In this document: positions 58,601 to 64,000 of the stretch, one piece after another | Layout: every line of letters begins with the position of its first letter | Numbering within the stretch: position 1 is the stretch's first letter | From: JACCXG01 sp963785755 | Lineage (GTDB): Bacteria > Acidobacteriota > Vicinamibacteria > Vicinamibacterales > 2-12-FULL-66-21 | DNA: 64,000 bases | NCBI GenBank assembly: GCA_963785755.1 | Contig: CAWAXG010000003.1 | Coordinates: 1-64,000, forward strand | Reading direction: 5' to 3' | Notes under the pieces: generated by a model | The model's database searches: none | What the model saw: only the letters and a program-made list of their open reading frames with translations | Told to the model about the DNA's origin: nothing | Made by a program: the position numbers and the translations under genes

Positions 58601-58886
58601 AGCGACCGAGGTGCGTGACCAGAGACGACGAGGTCCGCGGGGAAACGGCGAGCGGCTCGCGAACCGAGTAGGCGTCGAAGAACGAGGACCGGTCGGCGAT
58701 GCCGAAGTCGATCAGCGGGTTGAGGAGAGAGTGGCGAAGACGCTCGAGCATGGCTGCGCGCTCGGCCCAGGCGATCTGCGCGCGAAGCGGCCCGGCGTCG
58801 TGCACGACGATCGCGACCGGTTCGGCGGTGGCGATGTCGAACCACGTGTCCCGTTCCATGAGGAATCGATCGGCGAGGAGTATCAC
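55602..58886 (-). CDS. Large sigma54-dependent activator with NTPase-like, TPR, GAF, AAA+ and Fis domains
   Basis: A 1094-residue regulator. Residues 1-135 resemble the remnant of a kinase-like N-terminus. A P-loop-like segment VTGAPGSGLRTFTK is at about 158-171, followed by a helical TPR-like region (about 350-600) and a GAF-like region (about 640-780). The sigma54 AAA+ domain shows Walker A EGESGSGKELVAR, GAFTGAASERAGLFEEA, Walker B TLFLDEVGEL and the R-finger region RFRTDLRFRLDVLRI. A Fis-type helix-turn-helix ends the protein (RQVAARALGVTRQGLAKML). GAFTGA is intact, so it should open sigma54 promoters. The start is GTG 58886. Its input and targets are unknown. Confidence 0.92.
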   Translation of the reverse strand: MILLADRFLMERDTWFDIATAEPVAIVVHDAGPLRAQIAWAERAAMLERLRHSLLNPLIDFGIADRSSFFDAYSVREPLAVSPRTSSSLVTHLGRFLEAHGVTLTASEARVMVRGMSRVAISPRQRPLGVVVQPRRACEAMKELLGDSLRGGTTLVRVTGAPGSGLRTFTKTLARHARLDGYVPVCPRALRRWPALFAELDGRHVCLITEAATPAAETAATAALLSRLAVRSARSHLCVSISRGSYAADGVIHLDSLGMTSMTTMTYVDPDFGPSTAELFDAARKAEGIPGRFLSRLAGQPFEPAGPSYAVHETPAEYGTAAAHSGKLARGSPRERSRIGSVLWRAGSRAAALECRGRHAAATRLLTRAARVLEGRGDRAQAARYWLQLAWVARNRGALTAALAHTERARQADPDPANQISSAWVTAICWTDDNRLVDAEASLRTLMVGATGLGDTPLRLRCALAMGRVLYWQGRSADLLAIVAPLLESADAEVACEGLLLAARARIATGDLPGALFAAREGSKRAIALDDQRLRAKALLVIAEALCAAGDVDGVRAQVQAGLRAAAAAHLPIAALRFRAILLHALNSTDRDGPDAARVRTLLQRALHHPLPVLVRRRLEAACSAERDRHGCPPSPSMPGVDVEAFLEIAQRSKDDLTAVQDVSAAVCDHLGAASVAILAVPDGRVIATAGRPWRDRSAAALQALASGRAVAMEDAREPKEAAEPVRCGGVLIGALGCRFVYGSSKAPQTVAVTLRSAAIALATHLRAVLDARLAEPPPAVWGDLLGESVVAATLREAVQRASRAPFPVLIEGESGSGKELVARAIHKLSPRHTRRFCAINCAALSDELVEAELFGHTRGAFTGAASERAGLFEEADGGTLFLDEVGELSGRAQAKLLRVVQEGEVKRVGENLPRRVDVRIVAATNRRLEDEASHGRFRTDLRFRLDVLRIVVPPLRERASDIPILALHFWRHACSRVGSSATLGPDALAALSRYDWPGNVRELQNAMAWLAVHAPRRGRVSTTMLPAQLASSPMATGSFEAAREEFERRYVRAALAQAGGQRQVAARALGVTRQGLAKMLRRLGIEQEGTGVL

Positions 58887-58904
58887 GACTAGTCTCCGCA
58901 GCTC

Positions 58905-58960
58905 GGCATCGCTTCAGCGCTTCAGCATCGCCTAAGCGCTTCAGCGCTGGCGCGCTTCCG
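58905..58960. repeat. GCGCTTCAGC repeats between divergent genes
   Basis: The spacer holds several copies of GCTTCAGC, some extended to GCGCTTCAGCGC, around 58910-58950, interrupted by ATCGCCTAA. It lies between the sigma54 activator and aroC and could form small hairpins. It looks like the same low-complexity style as other spacers. Confidence 0.55.
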
Positions 58961-59054
58961 CGCAATTGCAAGACTGCGTCCTGCGGGTTTTCCAGGGTTT
59001 TCGCGGCGGGCGGACCGGAACGTCGCAGAATCTTCGTATACAATCAGCCTTCGG

Positions 59055-60299
59055 ATGGTGCGATTTCTCACTGCTGGCGAATCGCACGGCCGCGCCCTCG
59101 TCGTCATTCTGGAAGGGATTCCCGCCGGGCTTCGCATCGATCTCGACAGCGTCACCCGTGATCTCCGGCGCCGACAGGGTGGGTATGGCCGTGGGCGACG
59201 GATGGCGATCGAATCGGACAAGGCCGACATCGTGTCGGGGGTCCGGGGCGGCGAAAGTATCGGCGGACCGATCGCGATGATCATCGAGAATCGCGACTGG
59301 GTGAACTGGCAACAGACCATGTTCACCGGACCGGAACCCGCCCCCGACGCGACAGGCGCCCGGCGCGCACCGGTCACGAAGCCGCGCCCGGGACACGCCG
59401 ATCTCGCCGGCGTCGCAAAGTACGGGCGCGACGACATTCGCGACATCCTCGAGCGCGCCAGCGCGCGCGAGACCGCCGCGCGCGTCGCCGCCGGCGCCAT
59501 TGCGCGGCAACTCCTCGCCCAGGCAGGCGTCCGGATCGCGAGCCACGTCTTCGCGATCGGATCCGTGCGGCTTCCGGATGGCGTGACGGTCTCGTTCGAA
59601 CAGGCTGCCGCCCTGCCAGACGACTCGCCGCTCCGCTGCGTGGACGACGAGACGGCGGCGAAGATGATCGAGCTGATCGATCGTGCGAAAGCCGCGGGCG
59701 ACACGATGGGCGGCGGCTTCGAGATCATCGCCGCGGGCGTGCCGATCGGCCTTGGCAGCTACGTCCAGTGGGATCGAAAGCTCGACGGACGTCTTGCACA
59801 GGCGCTGATGTCGATTCCGGCAATCAAAGGCGTCGGCGTCGGCCTCGGTCCGGAGGCGGCGGCCAGGCCGGGTTCGCGCGTCCACGACGAGATTGTGCTG
59901 GCCATGGACGCGGCCGGCGTGCCGATCGGCCGTCCCACGAACAACGCCGGCGGCCTCGAGGGGGGCGTGACGAACGGGCAGGATCTGCGCGTATCGGCCT
60001 GGATGAAACCGATTGCCACCCTCATGAAGCCACTGCGCTCGGTCGACCTCACCACGCTCACCGAGTCGGGCGCCGCGATCGAGCGCAGCGACGTCTGTGC
60101 CGTCCCGGCTGCCGCGGTCGTCGGAGAGGCGATGGTTGCCCTCACCCTGGCCGACGCGCTCATCGAGAAGTTCGGCGGCGACTCGATCGACGAGCTGAGA
60201 CAATCCGTCGAGACCTGGACCGCGGGCGTCGGCGAGCGCTTCCGGAAGCGAAAGGACAGAACGGCGGGAGATGCTTCGTCCGATTCTCCGGTACGGTGA
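59055..60299 (+). CDS. aroC: Chorismate synthase
   Basis: Last common step of the shikimate pathway, an FMN-dependent elimination giving chorismate. The 414-residue protein starts MVRFLTAGESHGRAL, shows RRQGGYGRGRRMAIESDKADIVSGVR, HADLAGVAKYGRDDIRDILERASARETAARVA and GRPTNNAGGLEGGVTNG, all hallmarks of the family. TACAAT ends ten bases before the ATG (59039-59044). Its end overlaps the def start by 29 bases. It is separate from the trp/aro operon at 37-48 kb. Confidence 0.97.
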   Translation: MVRFLTAGESHGRALVVILEGIPAGLRIDLDSVTRDLRRRQGGYGRGRRMAIESDKADIVSGVRGGESIGGPIAMIIENRDWVNWQQTMFTGPEPAPDATGARRAPVTKPRPGHADLAGVAKYGRDDIRDILERASARETAARVAAGAIARQLLAQAGVRIASHVFAIGSVRLPDGVTVSFEQAAALPDDSPLRCVDDETAAKMIELIDRAKAAGDTMGGGFEIIAAGVPIGLGSYVQWDRKLDGRLAQALMSIPAIKGVGVGLGPEAAARPGSRVHDEIVLAMDAAGVPIGRPTNNAGGLEGGVTNGQDLRVSAWMKPIATLMKPLRSVDLTTLTESGAAIERSDVCAVPAAAVVGEAMVALTLADALIEKFGGDSIDELRQSVETWTAGVGERFRKRKDRTAGDASSDSPVR

Positions 60300-60780
60300 A
60301 CGTCCCCTGCACGTAACGGCCCAACCCGTCACCCGCTTCGATGACGAGCTGCAGCGACTCATCGACGACATGGTGCAGACAATGTACGGCGCTCCGGGAA
60401 TCGGACTCGCGGCAACGCAGGTCGGCGTACCGCTCCGCATCTTCGTCGTCGATCTCTCGGTGGGCCGCGACCCGTCGCAGCTGATCGTGATGGTCAATCC
60501 CGAATTCGTCGAGCGCGAAGGCACGCAGCTCGAGGAAGAGGGATGCCTGAGCGTGCCGGGCTTCAACGCGACGGTCCTCCGCCCTGCCCGCGCCGTGGTC
60601 AGCGGACTCGATCGGCATGGCAACCCGCAGACGCTGGAGGGCTCCGGCCTTCTCGCCCGGGCATTCCAGCACGAAGTGGATCACCTCGACGGCCGGGTCT
60701 TCATCGATCGCCTGCGCGGCATCAAACGCGACGTCATCGTCCGGAAAATCCAGAAGCTGCAGCGCTCCGGGAAATGGTGA
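60271..60780 (+). CDS. def: Peptide deformylase
   Basis: Removes the formyl group from new proteins. The 169-residue metalloenzyme has all three motifs: GIGLAATQVG, EEGCLSVPG (metal Cys) and QHEVDHLDG (HExxH). ATG 60271 starts inside the aroC gene, and MLRPILRYGE is the standard N-terminus. It overlaps fmt by seven bases, the usual def-fmt pairing. Confidence 0.97.
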   Translation: MLRPILRYGERPLHVTAQPVTRFDDELQRLIDDMVQTMYGAPGIGLAATQVGVPLRIFVVDLSVGRDPSQLIVMVNPEFVEREGTQLEEEGCLSVPGFNATVLRPARAVVSGLDRHGNPQTLEGSGLLARAFQHEVDHLDGRVFIDRLRGIKRDVIVRKIQKLQRSGKW

Positions 60781-61730
60781 GCACGCGGCCCCTGCGGATC
60801 GCGTTCTTTGGCACGCCCGAATTCGCGGTCCCCACGCTGCAGGCGCTGATCGATTCGCCGCATGATCTCGTCGCCCTGGTGTCTCAGCCCGACCGGCCCA
60901 AGGGGCGCGGTCACAAGCTCGTGCCGACGCCGACGAAGGCCGTCGCGGAGAGCCATCGCGTTCCCGTGCTCCAACCCGATCGCATCCGTGACGACGCGTT
61001 CATGCGCGCGATATCGGAGCTGAACCTGGATCTCGCGGTCGTCGCGGCCTACGGCAGAATCCTGCCGGACGCGCTGCTCGTCCTCCCCCGGCTCGGCATG
61101 GTCAACGTCCACGCGTCCCTTCTGCCGGAGTATCGCGGAGCCGCCCCGGTTCACCGGGCCGTCATCGACGGGCGTACCGAGACCGGCGTCACGATCATGC
61201 GAGTCGTCCGGGAGCTGGACGCCGGTCCGATGCTGGCGGCCGTGCGGCGTCCGATTGCGCCCGACGAGACGAGCGTCGAGGTCGAGCGCGCGCTCGCGTC
61301 GCTCGGCGCGCCGCTGTTGCTGTCCGTGGTCGACCAGCTCGCCGCGGGTGTAGCGGTCGAAACCCCACAAGATGACGCTCTCGCGACCTACGCGCCAAAG
61401 ATCACGAAGGCCGAAGGAGCGATCGACTGGTCGCTGCCGGCGGCGCGCATCCAGAACCTCGTGCGCGGACTTCAGCCGTGGCCGCTCGTGTCGGGATGGC
61501 TCGAAGGGCGGCGATACCTCCTTCACCGGACCGAGCTGAGCAACGAGGCGACGGCCGGGGAGGGAGGCACGATCGTCGAAGCGGCAGGCGGTTCGCTGAA
61601 GGTTGCGGGCGGCGACGGACGAGCACTGCGAGTCCTCCAGATCCAACCTGAGGGTAAGCGCGTGATGAACGCGCGAGAGTTCCTGGCGGGGCACACGATT
61701 CGACCCGGGTCACGGTTTGGTTCCGCATGA
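60774..61730 (+). CDS. fmt: Methionyl-tRNA formyltransferase
   Basis: Formylates initiator Met-tRNA. The 318-residue protein has FFGTPEFAVPTLQAL, the formyl-folate site VNVHASLLPEYRGAAPV (N-x-H...), and the C-terminal OB-like domain (IQNLVRGLQPWPLVSGW). ATG 60774 lies within the def end; GTG 60777 overlaps the def stop by four bases and is an alternative. It overlaps rsmB by four bases. Confidence 0.96.
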   Translation: MVSTRPLRIAFFGTPEFAVPTLQALIDSPHDLVALVSQPDRPKGRGHKLVPTPTKAVAESHRVPVLQPDRIRDDAFMRAISELNLDLAVVAAYGRILPDALLVLPRLGMVNVHASLLPEYRGAAPVHRAVIDGRTETGVTIMRVVRELDAGPMLAAVRRPIAPDETSVEVERALASLGAPLLLSVVDQLAAGVAVETPQDDALATYAPKITKAEGAIDWSLPAARIQNLVRGLQPWPLVSGWLEGRRYLLHRTELSNEATAGEGGTIVEAAGGSLKVAGGDGRALRVLQIQPEGKRVMNAREFLAGHTIRPGSRFGSA

Positions 61731-63079
61731 TCGCGCCGGCGCGGCTGGCTGCGTACGACGTCCTGCACGCGGTTGCCAGCGGCCGCGCCGACCTGCCCGC
61801 GGCGCTCACTCGTGCCCGGTCGGACCTGACCGACGAGCGTGACCGTGCGCTTGCCGGTGAGATCGCGACCGGAACGCTGCGCTGGCAGGCCGCCTTCGAT
61901 CACATCATCGAGTCGTATGCTGGACGACGGATCGATCGGCTCGATCGCGAGGTCGTCCTCGTCCTTCGGCTCACCCTCTTTCAGCTGTTCCATCTGGATC
62001 GTGTGCCGGCCTCGGCGGCCGTGAACGACGCCGTCGATCTCGTCCGCAAGGCCGGCAAGCGCAGCGCGGCTGCCATGGTCAACGCGATATTGCGGAAAGC
62101 CAGCCGGGAACGCGAACGCTTGCCGCTTCCGGGCAGCGCGCACGGCGATCCCGGCGCCGAGCTCGACTATCTCTCCGTCACGCTGTCGCACCCGCGCTGG
62201 CTCGTGGCCCGATGGCGGGACCGGTACGGGTTCGATGCCTCGGCCGCGTGGTGCCAGTTCGACAATCGACCCGCTGCGCTAACGTTGCGCGCGAACCGCC
62301 TGCGCACCACCCGCGACGATCTTGCTGACGCCCTGGCCGCGGCCGGCGTCCGGACGCACCCCGCGCGATTCGCTCCCGACGGACTGATCGTGGATGAAGG
62401 GAATCCCCTGTCGACTCCGCTGGCGCGCGAGGGGCTGTTCGTCGTTCAGGATGAGGCCTCGCAGCTCGTCGGCGTCGCGGCGGCAGCCGTGCCCGGCGAA
62501 CGCATCCTCGACGCGTGCGCCGCGCCCGGGGGGAAAACCACCTCCATGGCTGCGGACATGCAGGATCGAGGACTCGTCGTGGCCGCGGATGTCCGTCCGA
62601 AGCGCATCAAGCTGCTGACCGAGACCGTCCGTGCATCCGGCGCCAGGTCCGTCCGGATCGTGCACGCGAACGCAGCGCAGGCCATGCCCTTTCAACCGCT
62701 GTTCGATTGCGTCCTGATCGACGCGCCCTGTTCCGGCCTCGGCACCCTCAGGCGGGATCCGGACATCAAGTGGCGGCGCTCGGAGTCGGAGTTCCCCGTA
62801 CTGGCGGACCTGCAGCTGCGCATTCTCACCTCCGCCGCGGCGGTCGTCCGGCCCGGCGGACGGCTGGTGTACGCGACCTGCTCGAGCGAGCCGGAGGAGA
62901 ACGAGCAGGTCATTTCCACGTTCCTCGAGCGGCACCCGGACTTCGCGCCTGCAAGGCTGCGCCTGGCTTCAGCTCCCGAGCTCATCAACGAGGCCGGCCA
63001 CCTTCGCACCCTCCCCTTCCGGGACGGTCTCGAAGCGTTCTTCGCCGCCTCGGTGGTGAAAGCCGCGAATATGCGCTAA
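61727..63079 (+). CDS. rsmB: 16S rRNA (cytosine967-C5)-methyltransferase
   Basis: A 450-residue RsmB/Sun enzyme. The N-terminal NusB-like domain (ARLAAYDVLHAVASG...AAVNDAVDLVRK) is followed by the methyltransferase domain with DACAAPGGKTTSMA, DAPCSGLGTLRRDPDIKWR and the second catalytic Cys in YATCSSEPEENE. The start overlaps the fmt stop by four bases, giving the classical def-fmt-rsmB order. Confidence 0.96.
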   Translation: MIAPARLAAYDVLHAVASGRADLPAALTRARSDLTDERDRALAGEIATGTLRWQAAFDHIIESYAGRRIDRLDREVVLVLRLTLFQLFHLDRVPASAAVNDAVDLVRKAGKRSAAAMVNAILRKASRERERLPLPGSAHGDPGAELDYLSVTLSHPRWLVARWRDRYGFDASAAWCQFDNRPAALTLRANRLRTTRDDLADALAAAGVRTHPARFAPDGLIVDEGNPLSTPLAREGLFVVQDEASQLVGVAAAAVPGERILDACAAPGGKTTSMAADMQDRGLVVAADVRPKRIKLLTETVRASGARSVRIVHANAAQAMPFQPLFDCVLIDAPCSGLGTLRRDPDIKWRRSESEFPVLADLQLRILTSAAAVVRPGGRLVYATCSSEPEENEQVISTFLERHPDFAPARLRLASAPELINEAGHLRTLPFRDGLEAFFAASVVKAANMR

Positions 63080-63091
63080 ACTTTTCTTTTC

Positions 63092-63814
63092 ATGGCTCTT
63101 ACGACGCGCGTGTGGAGCGCCGGGAAGCTGCTCATCCTGGCCGGCGCGCTCTTCCTGACCTACATCGCGTTTGCCTTCATCGGCATGCGGCTGGCCCTGA
63201 AAACCCGAGAGGTCACCGTGCCGTCGCTCGCCGGGAAAACGGTGAACGAGGCGACCGCGATGCTGACGGAGGCGGGCCTGAACCTCAAAGTCGAGGAAGG
63301 GCGGCGGCTGGATCCGAAGGTGGCGGCCGGCCAGATCGTGGCGCAGGAACCTGCGGCGGGCATCCGCCGGAGGAGCGAGCGCAGCATTCGAGTCTGGGTG
63401 AGCGCTGGTCCGCGGTCCATGGTCGTGCCGCCGTTGTCGGGCGAATCGGAGCGCACCGCGCAGCTGCGCCTGGAGCAGGAAGGACTGGGGCTCACCACCG
63501 TTGCGGAGATTCGATCGAACGAGTACGCCGCAGGAACCATCATCGGCCAGTATCCGGCAGCGAAGCAGGCCGCGGCCCAGGTCTCGCTGCTGGTCAATCG
63601 TGGCGAGCGCGGCGCGCGATTCGTGATGCCGGATCTCATCGGGGTCAACGGCGACCGGGCGGCCGAGGTGCTGCGCAACCGCGGGTTTCGCGTCACGGTC
63701 GTAGGCGATCACCCGTATCCCGGCGTCCCGGCCGGCATCGTCCTGCGGCAGAATCCTCAGGCCGGATTCCAGATCGCTCCGGGCGAGCCGATTTCGCTGG
63801 AGGTGAGCAAATAG
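63092..63814 (+). CDS. Membrane-anchored protein with three PASTA domains
   Basis: A 240-residue protein with a short N-terminus, one membrane span (LLILAGALFLTYIAFAFIGM) and three PASTA repeats at about residues 41-105, 109-170 and 175-240. Examples of their signature are VPSLAGKTVNEATAMLTEAGLNL and MPDLIGVNGDRAAEVLRNRGFRV. PASTA domains bind peptidoglycan fragments or muropeptides and usually end a Ser/Thr kinase or a PBP, but there is no kinase domain here. It sits between rsmB (12 bases upstream) and rpe. The sequence TAAACTTTTCTTTTC before the ATG lacks a Shine-Dalgarno. Confidence 0.9.
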   Translation: MALTTRVWSAGKLLILAGALFLTYIAFAFIGMRLALKTREVTVPSLAGKTVNEATAMLTEAGLNLKVEEGRRLDPKVAAGQIVAQEPAAGIRRRSERSIRVWVSAGPRSMVVPPLSGESERTAQLRLEQEGLGLTTVAEIRSNEYAAGTIIGQYPAAKQAAAQVSLLVNRGERGARFVMPDLIGVNGDRAAEVLRNRGFRVTVVGDHPYPGVPAGIVLRQNPQAGFQIAPGEPISLEVSK

Positions 63815-64000
63815 TGGCGCCGGGCTCCGTGATGATTGCCGCGTCGCTGCTCTCGGCGGATTTCGCTGCGCTCGGTCAGGAGATTGCGGCCGCGGAGCGC
63901 GGCGGCGCCGACCTCCTGCACGTCGACGTCATGGATGGCCACTTCGTGCCGAATCTCTCGATGGGCCCTCCGGTCGTCCAGGCGGTGAAACGGGTCGCGA
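63814..64000 (+). CDS. rpe: Ribulose-phosphate 3-epimerase (partial, cut by the window end)
   Basis: The first 62 codons are present. The sequence IAASLLSADFAALGQEIAAAERGGADLLHVDVMDGHFVPNLSMGPPVV is split here into its recognised parts: ASLLSADF with the Ser/Asp region and VDVMDGHFVPN with the metal-binding Asp/His. The enzyme interconverts ribulose and xylulose 5-phosphates. GTG 63814 overlaps the PASTA stop by one base. ATG 63832 in the same frame is a second possible start. Confidence 0.93.
   Translation, partial: MAPGSVMIAASLLSADFAALGQEIAAAERGGADLLHVDVMDGHFVPNLSMGPPVVQAVKRVA

Overview
The window is GC-rich bacterial chromosome with densely packed genes. The mix of genes suggests an Acidobacteriota genome, probably of the Vicinamibacteria type. 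The pointers are an ADOP-type MacB/FtsX permease, a PhoPQ-activated-pathogenicity-like protein, three ECF sigma/anti-sigma sets, a standalone PASTA protein, and spacers built from degenerate GGGATC/GGTTCAA-like words. The lineage is an inference; there is no rRNA gene to settle it. I saw no tRNA, rRNA, CRISPR array, insertion sequence or phage gene.

Layout. 0.1-9.4 kb: rho with a long Gln/Arg/Gly-rich N-terminus, a CoA-binding protein, a two-gene ABC exporter, amrS, a DsbA-like lipoprotein and a broken ADOP permease. 9.5-19 kb (minus strand): glcD, an aminotransferase, coaD, rsmD, recG, two secreted proteins, an anti-sigma/ECF pair and a PfkB kinase. 19-24.9 kb (plus): lexA, a DUF3467 protein, a cytochrome c, a second ECF operon, nth, a zincin and rsmA. 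25-31 kb: RNase J, FtsK and an AMIN-type amidase. 31-37.5 kb: pepA, a PqaA-like hydrolase, and an acetoacetyl-CoA synthetase/JAMM/DinB unit.

37.5-48.5 kb holds the most striking region: a continuous, mostly overlapping minus-strand operon aroDE-trpE-trpG-trpD-trpC-trpF-trpB-trpA-chorismate mutase-aroF-tyrA-GNAT. It runs from DAHP synthase through to tryptophan and the tyrosine branch. Its leader carries a sigma70-like promoter, a short reading frame with three tandem Trp codons, an antiterminator arm and a 16-bp terminator stem with a U-rich tail. This reads as a classical ribosome-mediated trp attenuator. aroC lies separately at 59 kb.

48.6-64 kb: a SpoIVB-type (S55) peptidase with a secreted beta-propeller, a third ECF/anti-sigma pair with a near-consensus autoregulatory promoter, a TPR protein, a large sigma54 activator, then aroC-def-fmt-rsmB-PASTA-rpe (rpe cut by the window end).

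Two window-wide observations affect how the genes should be read. First, seven otherwise intact genes (glcD, the 21.7-kb secreted protein, rnj, ftsK, amiC, acetoacetyl-CoA synthetase, trpE) each carry exactly one reading-frame offset equal to one extra base; the broken ADOP gene has three more. Several fall at GTAC or other xAC sites and most look like a duplicated C. Consensus sequencing error is the first explanation to test. Second, many first genes of transcription units have a TAnnnT box 6-11 nt before the start codon and no clear Shine-Dalgarno, which suggests widespread leaderless mRNAs.
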